Positions 28,627 through 37,850 of a stretch of 64,000 nt of DNA are shown piece after piece. Source of the stretch: Pararhodobacter marinus (GTDB lineage: Bacteria > Pseudomonadota > Alphaproteobacteria > Rhodobacterales > Rhodobacteraceae); the NCBI RefSeq assembly GCF_003122215.1, contig NZ_QEYD01000003.1, positions 350,961 through 414,960 of the forward strand, read 5' to 3'. A program made the position numbers and the translations under genes. Under the pieces are notes generated by a model that saw only the letters and a list, made by a program, of their open reading frames with translations, was not told where the DNA came from and made no database searches. Within the stretch, counting starts at the first letter, position 1; each line of letters begins with the position of its first letter.

Positions 28627-29044
28627 GACTTCCTCCCTCGCTGGCGCAGCGGCTCTCGGGTTTCCGCTGGCTGGCCCGACTGACAATAGAGCTTTCGCAG
28701 GCTTGGGTCAGCGATTTTTGCACCGTACGGATTCAGGATTTAGAGACCTGATTTTCCAACGTTTTGTGTGTTTCTCTGCTTTTCGCGGTCTATCAATGTG
28801 AATAGCTTCCTTCCTTTTTTCCCGCCCTATGGTAGATCACTTACCACCCCGCAACTCCCTCGATGGCCGCGCTGACGCCCACTGTGGTTCGGCACTTTGC
28901 AGGCGCGACAGACAGTGCGTGACGAGGCCTGCCTGGCGTTCCGTCGGCGCCTTTTCTCCAACCGCCGGACACCCGCGCCCGCAACAAGGAACCACCGGGG
29001 CGCCAAACGCGTTGGGCGTGTGTATCCGAACAAGGAGTTTCGCC
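28627..29044. other. Intergenic region between hupD and the small plus-strand genes
   Basis: These 418 bases hold no gene I can support. 28680-28850 is clearly more AT-rich than its surroundings, with T-runs, and is the natural place for a minus-strand promoter for hupD and a plus-strand promoter for the gene at 29045. A weak dyad TCAGG-N9-CCTGA is visible near 28735-28755. I do not find a convincing -24/-12 element or a HupR half-site pair. Confidence 0.4.
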
Positions 29045-29326
29045 ATGCGCGATGGATTCGAAATCGGGGCGGCCCTGCCCTCTGCGGGTCCCGGCGATCT
29101 TCCGGCGCGGCCAGCCCCGCGTGTGGCCCAAGCGCCTGAAGTCCCGATATTTGAAGTCTCGGAAGAAGCGTTCACGGGCGAGCTGGGCTATCGCACCGGC
29201 ACCGAAGTGATCGTCAATTCCGGCCATATGGTGCCCGTGCGGCTTCAGGTGACCGAGGTCTACCGCCGCGACGGCGCGGGCGACTGGGTGATGATCCACC
29301 GGCATTCGAGCGTTGCCGCGCAATAG
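29045..29326 (+). CDS. Small protein with the C-terminal half of an NTF2/SnoaL-like domain
   Basis: The product has 93 residues. Residues about 40-90 (ELGYRTGTEVIV, VRLQVTEVYRR, DWVMIHRHSS) match the closing strands of SnoaL/DUF4440-type NTF2-like proteins, which end in a VTEVYRRE...W.IVHRH pattern. The helical first half of the fold is missing and is replaced by a Pro/Ala-rich stretch. AAGGAG lies seven bases before ATG 29045, so the short form looks translated. It runs against the hydrogenase genes and separates hupC from hupD. It may be a remnant or a new small protein; no function can be assigned. Confidence 0.55.
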   Translation: MRDGFEIGAALPSAGPGDLPARPAPRVAQAPEVPIFEVSEEAFTGELGYRTGTEVIVNSGHMVPVRLQVTEVYRRDGAGDWVMIHRHSSVAAQ

Positions 29327-29438
29327 GCAAAGCTTCGCCGAACCCGGGGGGCACCGCGCCCGATGACCGGTCAAAAATCGGAACCCAGCGAGTCGCCCAT
29401 GCGTTTTGTTGCCAAAGGGACCCCACAGGAGACCCAGG

Positions 29439-29591
29439 ATGACAATCGCAAAGCTGGAAAGCGCCCCTCTCGAAGAACCACTGATCGCGGCCAATTTCAC
29501 CCATCCCGTGCCGCGCACGAAGCGGCCAGACAGGCGCCCGCGCAACAATGCCGGGCTGGCGGCGTGGTTCGCCGGACGGATGGGATGCTGA
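29439..29591 (+). CDS. Small basic hypothetical protein (50 residues)
   Basis: A 50-residue frame with ATG 29439, AGGAG upstream (29427-29431) and CAGG closer in. The sequence has an acidic first third, then a basic RTKRPDRRPRNNAG stretch and the ending AWFAGRMGC. It follows the NTF2-like gene by 112 bp, and a terminator hairpin follows at once. I recognise no family; it is kept because of the ribosome-binding site and the terminator placement. Confidence 0.4.
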   Translation: MTIAKLESAPLEEPLIAANFTHPVPRTKRPDRRPRNNAGLAAWFAGRMGC

Positions 29592-29596
29592 AACGC

Positions 29597-29628
29597 GAAA
29601 CGGACCCGCTGTGACGCGGGCCCGTTTC
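29597..29628. terminator. Terminator between the small plus-strand genes and hupC
   Basis: GAAACGGACCCGC (29597-29609) pairs with GCGGGCCCGTTTC (29616-29628), 12 of 13 positions, loop TGTGAC, then CGTTTGG. It can serve both the 29439 gene and the convergent hupC. Confidence 0.7.
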
Positions 29629-29650
29629 CGTTTGGCGCAAGCCGCAGCCC

Positions 29651-30427
29651 TCAATCGGCGCGGTCGTCCTTGAAAGTGCGGTGACCCGAGATCATCGTCG
29701 ACACCATGGATTGGCGCGACATGATATCCTCGCGGATGGCCGCGTAGATATGCACCAGCATGAACACGACGATCGCCCACATGCCCAGCCGGTGCAGCTG
29801 ATGCAGGATCTGGCTGTTGCCGATCCATTCGCGCAGCGGCCCGAAGATCGCATCGAGGATGCCGCCCTGCCCCACGCCCTCGGCATAAAGCGCGAAGCCC
29901 GTGAGGATCATGAAGCTCAGCCCCAGCGTCATGAAGAAAAACATCGCGATCTGTGCCAGCGGGTTATGACCCACATATTTCTTCGGCGTCCGCTCGAGAA
30001 AGGCGTACCAGCGGATTTCGTGCCAGACCTCGCGCCACCAGACCTTGCGATGGATGGGCAGGTAGAACATCTGCCGCGCGTGATGGTTGCCCACGAAGGC
30101 CCAGTAGATCCGCGCGAAGAAGCCCACGGTCAGGATCATCGCGGCGGTGAAATGCGCGAAGCGGATATAGCCGAAAACGAATTGATGCGTGGCCTCGGCG
30201 ATCTGCATCGAGGGCAGCGGCCTGCCGATCAGATAACCCGTCGCAATCAGCACGAGGATGCAAAGGGCGTTGATCCAGTGCCAGAGCCGGACGGGCGCCT
30301 CGTAGACATAGACCGAGGTCCGGCGGCGGACCGAGGCGAGGTCGCTCTCGGTCGCGTCGCCCGTCAGGCGCGCCGCTTCCAGCCCGGCGGCGGGATCGCG
30401 GCTGCCATAGGGGGTGGCGTCGGTCAT
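29651..30427 (-). CDS. hupC: Hydrogenase cytochrome b subunit HupC
   Basis: HupC (258 residues) is the dihaem b561-type anchor that passes electrons from HupSL to the quinone pool. It has four membrane helices, starting near residue 55, with His ligands in PVRLWHWINAL, IRFAHFTAAMIL and LHQLHRLGMWAIVVFMLVH; YVYEAPVRLWHW is the usual N-terminal signature. A 45-residue polar N terminus precedes the first helix. ATG 30427 lies four bases after the hupE stop. It appears to end the hupSL-E-C transcript, since a terminator and two opposing genes separate it from hupD. Confidence 0.95.
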   Translation of the reverse strand: MTDATPYGSRDPAAGLEAARLTGDATESDLASVRRRTSVYVYEAPVRLWHWINALCILVLIATGYLIGRPLPSMQIAEATHQFVFGYIRFAHFTAAMILTVGFFARIYWAFVGNHHARQMFYLPIHRKVWWREVWHEIRWYAFLERTPKKYVGHNPLAQIAMFFFMTLGLSFMILTGFALYAEGVGQGGILDAIFGPLREWIGNSQILHQLHRLGMWAIVVFMLVHIYAAIREDIMSRQSMVSTMISGHRTFKDDRAD

Positions 30428-30431
30428 GGCC

Positions 30432-31001
30432 TCACCCCGCGACCAGAAGCGCGCCGGCGGCCACAACCGCGCCGCCCGCAAGGATCTGTGCCAGCCGCCC
30501 GGTAACCAGCGCGCGCGCGGCAAGGATGCCCGAAGCGTGCAGCACCGCGCTGGCAATCAGGAACCCCGCGACATAGGCAGCGGCGCTGCCCGTGGCCTCG
30601 ACCGCATGGGCATAGCCATGCGCGGTGCCGAAGGCGGCGATGGCAGCGAGCGAGACGGCGGTCAGCGCGCGCGGTTGCCCGCGCCGCGCCATCACCACGA
30701 GCAGGCCGAACACGATCACCGACAGCGCGATCATCCCCTCGGCCATCGGCAGCGCGGCCCCGGCAAAGCCCAGCGCGGCGCCGGTGATCATGGCCGTCAT
30801 GAAGGCCGCCGCGCCGGCCCAGACGCGGCGCGGCAGGACAAGACCCGACCACAGCCCGACCGCGACCATCGCAAGCAGGTGATCAGCGCCCAGAAACGGG
30901 TGAGCCAAACCATGGGCCAGCCCCTCGGCCCCGTGGCCGGTATGCGCCATGGCGGGCGCGGCGAGAAGCGCGAGAGCGCCGGAAAGTGCGAGACGTTTCA
31001 T
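30432..31001 (-). CDS. hupE: HupE/UreJ-family nickel permease
   Basis: HupE (189 residues) is an inner-membrane protein that supplies nickel for hydrogenase. It has a signal-like first helix ending AMAH, then the family motif HPFLGADHLLAM (34-45) whose His and Asp bind the metal, and about six helices. A second His-containing segment GTAHGYAHAVEA lies in the middle. It is inserted between hupL and hupC, 13 bases after hupL; in rhizobia hupE follows hupD, so the position here is unusual. Confidence 0.92.
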   Translation of the reverse strand: MKRLALSGALALLAAPAMAHTGHGAEGLAHGLAHPFLGADHLLAMVAVGLWSGLVLPRRVWAGAAAFMTAMITGAALGFAGAALPMAEGMIALSVIVFGLLVVMARRGQPRALTAVSLAAIAAFGTAHGYAHAVEATGSAAAYVAGFLIASAVLHASGILAARALVTGRLAQILAGGAVVAAGALLVAG

Positions 31002-31014
31002 GGGTTTCCCTTCC

Positions 31015-32808
31015 TCAGCGGACCTTGACGGTCGTCAGTTCCTGACCGTCGGGCGACATGACATGGGTCGAACAGGCAAGGCACGGATCGAAGCTGTGCA
31101 GTGTGCGCAGGATCTCGACCGGCTCGTCGGGACGCTCCATCGGCGTGTTCATCAGGCTGGCCTCGAACGCGCCGATATTGCCCTGCGCATCGCGCGGGGA
31201 ACCGTTCCAGGTGGTCGGCACGACGCATTGATAATTCTCGATCTTCGCATCCTTGATGTTGATCCAGTGGCCCAGCGCCCCGCGCGGGGCCTCGGTCATG
31301 CCGACGCCGCGCGCTTCCGAGGGCCATGTGGACGGGTCCCATTTGGCCACATTCGCGGTGCTTTCGTCGCCGTTGCGGATATTGGCCACCAGCTTGTCGA
31401 AGAAATACCGCTGCAGGCGCGCGCAATATTCGGATTCCAGCGCCCGCGCGGCGGTGCGGCCCAGCGTCGAGAACAGCGCCTCGACCGGCAGGTCCATCCG
31501 CCGCAGGAAGCCGTTCACCTGGTTCGAGATATCCTCGTGTCCCTGCGCATAGCCGACGATGTAGCGGGCGAGCGGCCCGACCTCCATCGCGTGACCGCGC
31601 CAGCGCGGAGCCTTGATCCACGAATATTTCGCGGCCTCGTCCAGCGCTTCAATATTCGTCCGCGTGCCCCGCGCGTTCGGTCCCAGTTCATAGCGCGGGC
31701 TTGTCTCGCCCTCCCACGGATGCAGGCCCTGCCCCGGCTGGCCGTATTCGTACCACGAATGGTCCACGAATTCCTGGATCTGCTCGGGATCGCGCGGGTC
31801 GACATCGTGCACGCGGGTCAGGTCGCCGTCGATGATCGCGCCGCGCGGCAGGTAAAGCTGGCTGGCATCGAAATTGTTCGGATGCTCGGGGATGTCGCCA
31901 TAGGCCAGACAGGCCTGCGACGACAGACCGCCGCCATAGAGCCAGTCCTTGTAGAAGCCGCCGATCGCCACGACGTCCGGGATATAGACGTTGTTCACGA
32001 AGTCCTGGCACTTCTGGATGATCGACGAGACGAGGTTCAGCCGCTCCATATTGATCGCCCCGACCGCGCCCGTGGAATGGACGTTGATCGGGCACGGCAC
32101 ACCACCGACCAGCCAGTTGGGATGCGGGTTCTTGCCGCCGAAGATCGTGTGGACCTTGACGATTTCCTTTTGCAGATCCAGCGCTTCAAGGTAATGGACC
32201 GTCGCCATCAGGTCGGCTTCGGGCGGCAGTTTATAGGCGGGATTGTCCCAGTAGCCGTTCTTGAACAGACCCAGCTGCCCCGATTCCACGAAACCGCGCA
32301 GGCGCGACTGCACGTCGCGGAAATAGCCCGGCGAGGACATCGGATGCGAGGGCGACACCATCTGCTGCAGTTCCGACGTGGCGCGCGGATCGGCGTTCAG
32401 CGCGTTGATCGGGTTGACCCAGTCGAGCGCATGCAGGTGGTAGAAATGCACGACGTGATCGTGGATCTGCAGGTTCAGCTGCATCATGTTGCGGATCGAG
32501 TTGGCATTGTCGGGGATGGTGATCCCCAGCGCATCCTCGACCGCGCGCACGCTCGTCAGTGCGTGGGTGCCGGTGCAGACACCGCAGATCCGCTCGGTAA
32601 AGGCCCAGGCGTCGCGCGGGTCGCGGCCGCGCAGGATGACCTCGAGCCCGCGCCACATCGTGCCTGTGGAGACCGCGTTGCGAATGACGCCGTTCTCGTC
32701 GACATTGACCTCGCAGCGCATGTGCCCCTCGATCCGCGTCACGGGATCGACGACGATGCGGCGGCCGGAATTGTCCAGCTCGAAGCCGTTGGGGGTCTGG
32801 ATGACCAT
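31015..32808 (-). CDS. hupL: Uptake [NiFe]-hydrogenase large subunit precursor HupL
   Basis: HupL (597 residues) carries the NiFe(CN)2CO active site of the membrane-bound H2-oxidising enzyme on the periplasmic face. Motifs: RIEGH near the N terminus, the N-terminal ligand pair in [11 protein letters not shown], and the C-terminal pair in DPCLACSTH. After His come 15 residues (VMSPDG...) that HupD removes after nickel insertion. ATG 32808 is three bases after the hupS stop. It has no export signal of its own and travels with HupS by Tat. Confidence 0.98.
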   Translation of the reverse strand: MVIQTPNGFELDNSGRRIVVDPVTRIEGHMRCEVNVDENGVIRNAVSTGTMWRGLEVILRGRDPRDAWAFTERICGVCTGTHALTSVRAVEDALGITIPDNANSIRNMMQLNLQIHDHVVHFYHLHALDWVNPINALNADPRATSELQQMVSPSHPMSSPGYFRDVQSRLRGFVESGQLGLFKNGYWDNPAYKLPPEADLMATVHYLEALDLQKEIVKVHTIFGGKNPHPNWLVGGVPCPINVHSTGAVGAINMERLNLVSSIIQKCQDFVNNVYIPDVVAIGGFYKDWLYGGGLSSQACLAYGDIPEHPNNFDASQLYLPRGAIIDGDLTRVHDVDPRDPEQIQEFVDHSWYEYGQPGQGLHPWEGETSPRYELGPNARGTRTNIEALDEAAKYSWIKAPRWRGHAMEVGPLARYIVGYAQGHEDISNQVNGFLRRMDLPVEALFSTLGRTAARALESEYCARLQRYFFDKLVANIRNGDESTANVAKWDPSTWPSEARGVGMTEAPRGALGHWINIKDAKIENYQCVVPTTWNGSPRDAQGNIGAFEASLMNTPMERPDEPVEILRTLHSFDPCLACSTHVMSPDGQELTTVKVR

Positions 32809-32811
32809 GGC

Positions 32812-33912
32812 TTACGCCTCCTCTTTCTCAGCTGTGGGGCGGTCCTGAACCTTTTTCTGCGCCGAGCGCAGGGCGGTGATCGCCGTATGAAGCGCGATGC
32901 CGCCCGCCACGGCCCCGGCCGCCACGCCGCCGATCTGGTCGGCATTGGCCTCGACCCCGAATTGCGTCAGGTCGGTCACGCGGTCATAGAAGCTGCCCTG
33001 ATCCCAGAAGCCGTCTTCCGAACAGCCGATGCAGCCATGGCCCGACTGGATGGGGAACGAGACACCCTCGTTCCAGCGCACGGTCGAGCAGGCGTTGTAG
33101 GTGGTCGGCCCCTTGCAGCCCATCTTGTACAGGCAATAGCCCCGGCGCGCGTTCTCATCGTCCCAGGCCTCAACGAACTGGCCCGCGTCGAAATGCGGAC
33201 GGCGGTAGCATTTGTCGTGGATGCGCTGGCCGTAGAACATCGCCGGGCGGCCCTGGCGGTCCAGCTCGGGCAGGCGGTCGAAGGTCAGCATGTAGGTGAT
33301 GACGCCGGTCATCACTTCGGCGATGGGCGGGCAGCCCGGAACACGGATGATCGGCTTGTCGGTGATGACCTGATGAACCGGGACGGCGCGGGTCGGGTTG
33401 GGATGCGCGGCCTGCACGCAGCCATAGGACGCGCACGCCCCCCACGAGATGATCGCCTTGGCGTGTTCCGCCGCCTCGCGCAGCTGATCGACGAAGGGCT
33501 TGCCGCCGACGATGCAGTACATGCCGTCTTCGTTCAGCGGCGGGTTGCCCTCGACGGCCAGGATGTAGTTGCCGCGGTAGCGCTCGATCGTGTCGCGCAT
33601 CGCTTCCTCGGCCTGATGCCCGGCGGCGGCCATCAGCGTATCGTCGTAATCGAGCGAGATCATCGACAGCACCACGTCGCCGGCCAGCGGATGGGCCGAG
33701 CGGATGAAGCTCTCCGAGCAGCAGGTGCATTCGAGCCCGTGCACCCAGATCACGGGCGTGCGGGGCATTTCCTCCATCGCCTTGGCGATGCGCGGCACGA
33801 ATGCGGGGCCAAGGCCCAAAGCCGCCGCCGTCAGCGAGCAGTATTTCATGAAGCTGCGCCGGGTGATCCCCTGTTTGCGCATGACCTCATAAAAGGTTTC
33901 GATCTGGCTCAA
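32812..33912 (-). CDS. hupS: Uptake [NiFe]-hydrogenase small subunit HupS (TTG start)
   Basis: HupS (366 residues) holds the iron-sulfur relay of the uptake hydrogenase. The Tat signal RRSFMK (18-23) precedes a hydrophobic stretch; the mature part begins after about residue 45. Cluster ligands are visible in [43 protein letters not shown] and [14 protein letters not shown]-terminal hydrophobic segment ([18 protein letters not shown]) anchors it to the membrane next to HupC. The start is taken as TTG 33912, because GGGAGG lies just upstream and the frame then begins [15 protein letters not shown] as in homologues; no ATG is available there. Confidence 0.95.
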   Translation of the reverse strand: MSQIETFYEVMRKQGITRRSFMKYCSLTAAALGLGPAFVPRIAKAMEEMPRTPVIWVHGLECTCCSESFIRSAHPLAGDVVLSMISLDYDDTLMAAAGHQAEEAMRDTIERYRGNYILAVEGNPPLNEDGMYCIVGGKPFVDQLREAAEHAKAIISWGACASYGCVQAAHPNPTRAVPVHQVITDKPIIRVPGCPPIAEVMTGVITYMLTFDRLPELDRQGRPAMFYGQRIHDKCYRRPHFDAGQFVEAWDDENARRGYCLYKMGCKGPTTYNACSTVRWNEGVSFPIQSGHGCIGCSEDGFWDQGSFYDRVTDLTQFGVEANADQIGGVAAGAVAGGIALHTAITALRSAQKKVQDRPTAEKEEA

Positions 33913-34125
33913 GGTCCGTCCCTCCCGTCGCTGGAAACCCGTGCGGGAGTCGGGCCCGCACCCTCTGCGTCCCAAGATGACGGTATGCCGCGGTATTCGC
34001 CCGAAAAAGCGACACGGCTGCGCGGCATCACGATTGTCTTTTCAGATCAGAGCACTAAACGCAGCGTCGGATCAGTTTCTGCGGCTGCGAACGGAAGCTT
34101 CCCACCCAGCCCGGTTGCGCGGTGA
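33913..34125 (-). promoter_or_regulatory. Probable hupSL regulatory region
   Basis: The 213 bases between hypF and hupS should hold the hupSL promoter and HupR site. In R. capsulatus HupR recognises TTG-N5-CAA; here the nearest match is TTG-TCTTT-TCA at 34034-34044, about 125 bases before hupS, in the most AT-rich part of the gap. I find no sigma54 -24/-12 element, in line with HupR lacking GAFTGA. The assignment rests mainly on position. Confidence 0.4.
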
Positions 34126-36345
34126 TCACCCGCTTTCCAGCGCGGCCAGCGCGATCAGCGCCTGTCCCAGCGCCAGCCCGCCATCATTGGCGGGCGTGAT
34201 CCGCTGCGTCAGGACGGGGATCGCCGAGGGGATCGCGGCCCGCGTTTCGGCCAGCAACAGGGGGTTCTGGTAGCATCCGCCCGACAGCGCGACGGCGCGC
34301 GCCTGTCCGCCTTCCACAAGCGCCGTGGCCTGCGCGGCAAAGGCGCGGGCAAGGCCACGATGGAAGCGCCGCGCGATCTGCGGCGCGGGCGTCGAAGCGT
34401 CGAGATCGTCGCAAAGCGCGGTGATCAGCGGGACCGCGTCCAGGCCGGGGCCGAAGGGATAGCCCGGATGACCGTCATCCTGCGCGGCGGACGCCAGCGC
34501 TTCGAGCCGCATCGCCGCCTCGCCTTCATAGCTTTGCGCCTGCGGGCAAAGGCCAAGGATCGCCGCCACGGCGTCGAAGAGCCGCCCGGCGCTGGAGGAC
34601 AGGGGCGCGTTGAGTCCCCGCTCGGCGGCCATCCGGGCCATGGCCAGCGGCGCGTCGGGAAAGAGCCGTTCGGCACGCGGGCCCTGCCCCGCCGCGTCGA
34701 GCCGCACCAGCGCGTTGCGCCACGGTTCGCGCGCGGCCCGGTCGCCGCCGATCAGCGGCCCCGGCGTCAGGTGGGCGTGACGTTGGAAACCGTCGTAATC
34801 GCCCAGGAGGATCTCTCCGCCCCAGAGCGTACCGTCACTGCCCAGCCCGGTCCCGTCGAGGATGATCCCCGCCACCGCGCCGCCGTCGCGGGGCCAGAGG
34901 TTTTCCCCCAGACAGGCGGCGAGATGGGCGTGGTGATGCTGGACCGGGATCCCGCGCAGGCCGTCGCGGCGGGCGCGTTCCGTGCCGTGGCGCGTGGCGC
35001 GGTAGTCGGGGTGAAGGTCGGTCGCGACGGCCTCGGGCGCATGGTCGAAAAGCGCTGCGTAATCCGCGTCGGCCTGCAGGAAGGCCTGCCAGGTGAGGGC
35101 CTCGTCCAGCTCGCCCAGATGGTGGCCCAGAAGCGCCTGCCGGTTCTTCACGAGACAGATCGCCGCTTTCATCTGCCCGCCATAGGCCACGACCTGACGA
35201 TCCGCGAAGCCATCGGGCAAGGGCAGCGTGCCGGGCACCCGTCCCCGCGCGCGGCGCAGGATCATCGGCGGATCGGCGCGCTCGACGCTGTCATCGAGAC
35301 GCCGGGCGATGGCGCGGTCATGCATCACGAAAGCGTCGGCGAAGGGGCCGAGTTTCGCGCGCGCCTCGTCATTGTCGATGACCTGCGGCTCACCCGACAG
35401 GTTGCCCGAGGTCATCACCAAGGGGCGCTGCACGGCGTCGAGCAGCAAGTGGTGAAGCGGCGTGTAGGGCAGCATCCAACCGAGCGTCGACTGCCCGGGG
35501 GCGAGGCTGTCGGGCAGCGTTCCGCGCGCGGGCAACAGCACGATGGGCGCCGCGGGATCGGTGAGCAGGGCCTCCGCCCCGGGGCTGAGCGCCGCGTGGC
35601 GGCGGATCAGGGAGAGCGGGGCCATCAGCGCGAAAGGCTTGGCCGGGCGGTGCTTGCGCTGGCGCAGGGTGTCGATGGCGCGAGGATTGGTTGCGTCGCA
35701 GGCCAGATGGAAACCGCCCAGCCCTTTGACGGCAAGAATGTCGCCCGCAAGCAGACGGCGCGCGGCTTCGGCAATCGGATCAGGCGCTTCGGGTTCGATC
35801 CATAGCCGGGGGCCGCAGGCCGGACAGGCGACCGGCTGGGCGTGGAAGCGGCGGTCGGCGGGGTTCTCGTATTCCGCGCGACACTCGGCGCATAGCGTGA
35901 AGGGCGCCATCGTCGTCTGTGCGCGGTCATAGGGCAGACCGGTCAGGATGGTGAAGCGCGGGCCGCAATGCGTGCAATTGGTGAAGGCGTAGCCCTGCCG
36001 CCGCCCGGGCGCGCGGATTTCATCGGCGCAGGCCGCACAGGTGGCGGCATCGGGAGTGACGCGGGTCTCGGCGCCCTTGGCACCCGAGGCGGCGATGATG
36101 AAGGCGGTGGCGTCGAGCGTCGTGGCCTCGCTTTCCAGCGCGTCGATGCGAGAGAGCGGCGGGGCCTCGGCCAGTAGGGCCGCCTCGAACGCGTCGAGAT
36201 CGGGCCCGGCGGCGAGGATCAGCACCCCTTCGGCATCGTTGCGCACCTCGCCCGTCAGGCCGAAGCGCTGGGCGAGTTGCCAGACGAAAGGCCGGAAGCC
36301 GACGCCCTGCACCTGCCCCCTAATGCGGATACGGCGGGCCGTCAT
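34126..36345 (-). CDS. hypF: Carbamoyltransferase HypF
   Basis: HypF (739 residues) converts carbamoyl phosphate and ATP to carbamoyl-adenylate and transfers the carbamoyl group to HypE, the source of the cyanide ligands. Domains in order: acylphosphatase (1-90, GQVQGVGFRPFV), two zinc fingers (about 105-185; TCAACADEI/NCTHCGPRF and LCAECRAEY/ACPACGPRL), YrdC-like (about 195-375) and Kae1-like (about 385-739) with HHHAHLAACLGE binding the metal. It sits between hupV and hupS, as in R. capsulatus, with 77 bp upstream containing a REP-like palindrome. Confidence 0.97.
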   Translation of the reverse strand: MTARRIRIRGQVQGVGFRPFVWQLAQRFGLTGEVRNDAEGVLILAAGPDLDAFEAALLAEAPPLSRIDALESEATTLDATAFIIAASGAKGAETRVTPDAATCAACADEIRAPGRRQGYAFTNCTHCGPRFTILTGLPYDRAQTTMAPFTLCAECRAEYENPADRRFHAQPVACPACGPRLWIEPEAPDPIAEAARRLLAGDILAVKGLGGFHLACDATNPRAIDTLRQRKHRPAKPFALMAPLSLIRRHAALSPGAEALLTDPAAPIVLLPARGTLPDSLAPGQSTLGWMLPYTPLHHLLLDAVQRPLVMTSGNLSGEPQVIDNDEARAKLGPFADAFVMHDRAIARRLDDSVERADPPMILRRARGRVPGTLPLPDGFADRQVVAYGGQMKAAICLVKNRQALLGHHLGELDEALTWQAFLQADADYAALFDHAPEAVATDLHPDYRATRHGTERARRDGLRGIPVQHHHAHLAACLGENLWPRDGGAVAGIILDGTGLGSDGTLWGGEILLGDYDGFQRHAHLTPGPLIGGDRAAREPWRNALVRLDAAGQGPRAERLFPDAPLAMARMAAERGLNAPLSSSAGRLFDAVAAILGLCPQAQSYEGEAAMRLEALASAAQDDGHPGYPFGPGLDAVPLITALCDDLDASTPAPQIARRFHRGLARAFAAQATALVEGGQARAVALSGGCYQNPLLLAETRAAIPSAIPVLTQRITPANDGGLALGQALIALAALESG

Positions 36346-36370
36346 CGGCGGGCCCTCATCGGCGGGGAAT

Positions 36371-36395
36371 GGTGCGTGAGATCACGCACCCTACA
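36371..36395. repeat. REP-like palindrome, GTAGGGTGCG family (copy 2)
   Basis: GGTGCGTGA-GA-TCACGCACC (36371-36390) is followed by CTACA, so read on the minus strand it begins GTAGGGTGCGTGA, as in copy 1. It lies in the hupV-hypF gap, within the hydrogenase operon. Confidence 0.55.
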
Positions 36396-36422
36396 GCGTT
36401 GCGCATCCTCTCCCTCCCCCAC

Positions 36423-37850
36423 TCAATGCACGGTGCAGACCATGCAGGGATCGAAGCTGCGCACGATATGCTGGACGGAAAGCGGCGTCTCCTCGCCCTC
36501 GGCCACGGGCGCGCCGACCAGCGCGGCTTCCAGCGCGCCGGGCACGCCCTGCGCGTCGCGGGGCGAGAAGTTCCAGGTGGTGGGCGCAACGATCTGGTAC
36601 GAGGCGATGCGTCCCTTCTCGATCCTGAGCCAATGGCCCAGCGTGCCGCGCGCGGCTTCGACAAGCCCCACCCCCTGCCCGTTTTTCGGCAGCGTGAAGG
36701 GTTCGAGAAAGGTGGCGGCGGGATCGAGCGCTTGCGCCGCCTCTTCCAGCCAGATCTGCGTGCGCGCGATTTCCAGAAGCCGCGCAGCGACGCGGGCACG
36801 CACGCCGCCCTCATCGGCCAAGGCCAATGCCAGCGGGTGGCCGTCGACCGCCTGCCGCGCCAGCGCGCCGCATTCCACGACCTGCCCGCCGAGACGCGGC
36901 GCCTTGCACCAGGAATAGGCGGCCTCGCGCATGTCCTCGTCGGGGACGGTCTGTCCCTGCGCGGGATGGGCGGTGTCGCCCAGCATCCAGGCGTGGCTCA
37001 GATCCTCGGTGATCTGGGCCGGATCGAAGGGTTTGAGCGTGCCGCGATCGAGCAGCCCGGCGCGCGTCAGACGCTGCGCGCCCAGCGGATAGGCCCCGGC
37101 CGACAGATAGCGGCGCGGACCCTGTCCGCTGGCGGCAAGTCCCAGATCGGCGGCGATGCGCAGGAAAAGGGCCGCGTCGCCGGTTTGCCAGCCGTCAAGG
37201 TCCGACAGCGTGGCCAGCGCCGCATACTCTTCCAGCTTCGCGCCGAAGATCGTGGCCTCCAGCGTGCGGCGGAAGCTGCGCAGGGTGGACAGGATCCGCA
37301 CCCGGTCGCGGGCATCGGGCGCCTTGGTCACGCCGCCGGGCTGGATGGCCAGCGTATGCGGCCATTTCCCCGCCAGCATCCCGGTGATGTGCAAGAGTTG
37401 CGCACGCCCCTCGGTCAACTGCCGCGCAGCCGAGCCCTGCATGGCGGTGAACCGTTCGAGAGCCTGTCCGTGCCAATCGCGCCCGGCATAGGCGGGACGG
37501 GCGAAATCGGGCATGAAGAACAGCGCGAAATGGGTGACGTGATCGGCGAGATTTTCAACCGCGTGCAGGATCGCGGTGGCGAGCGCCCCCTGCGGCGTCG
37601 GCGTGACACCCGCCGCCTGACCCAGCGCCAGCGCGGCGGCGGCGGACTGGCTGATCGAGCAGATCCCGCAGATGCGCGGCACGATGGTCAGCGCGTCGCG
37701 CGGATCCTTGCCCGCCAGCATCATCTCGAAACCGCGAAACAGCGGCGAGTTCACCTGCGCCGAGGCGACAGCGCCATCGCGGATATCGAGCCGGATCTCC
37801 AGATCGCCCTCGACCCGGTTGAAGGGTCCGACCAGCAGCTTGCGCGTCAC
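36423..37850 (-). CDS. hupV: Regulatory (H2-sensing) hydrogenase large subunit HupV
   Basis: HupV (475 residues) is the large subunit of the cytoplasmic hydrogen sensor that controls HupT. RICGICSISQSA and the C-terminal DPCMVCTVH hold the four NiFe ligands. The protein ends exactly at this His, so there is no C-terminal peptide for an endopeptidase to remove, a known feature of sensor hydrogenases. The start is GTG 37850 overlapping the hupU stop (GTGA); it gives MTRKLLVGPFNRVEGDLE, the expected N terminus, and no ATG is nearby. Confidence 0.96.
   Translation of the reverse strand: MTRKLLVGPFNRVEGDLEIRLDIRDGAVASAQVNSPLFRGFEMMLAGKDPRDALTIVPRICGICSISQSAAAALALGQAAGVTPTPQGALATAILHAVENLADHVTHFALFFMPDFARPAYAGRDWHGQALERFTAMQGSAARQLTEGRAQLLHITGMLAGKWPHTLAIQPGGVTKAPDARDRVRILSTLRSFRRTLEATIFGAKLEEYAALATLSDLDGWQTGDAALFLRIAADLGLAASGQGPRRYLSAGAYPLGAQRLTRAGLLDRGTLKPFDPAQITEDLSHAWMLGDTAHPAQGQTVPDEDMREAAYSWCKAPRLGGQVVECGALARQAVDGHPLALALADEGGVRARVAARLLEIARTQIWLEEAAQALDPAATFLEPFTLPKNGQGVGLVEAARGTLGHWLRIEKGRIASYQIVAPTTWNFSPRDAQGVPGALEAALVGAPVAEGEETPLSVQHIVRSFDPCMVCTVH

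Noticed and set aside
28627..29650. Insertion sequence between hupC and hupD
   Set aside because: No transposase-like frame, terminal inverted repeats or target duplication could be seen.
30949..34125. A 1058-codon open frame on the plus strand opposite hupE/hupL/hupS
   Set aside because: It is antisense to well-supported hydrogenase genes; such long opposite frames are normal in GC-rich coding DNA and its translation has no family-like sequence.
33913..34125. A sigma54 promoter for hupSL
   Set aside because: No GG-N10-GC type -24/-12 element is visible, and HupR lacks GAFTGA.
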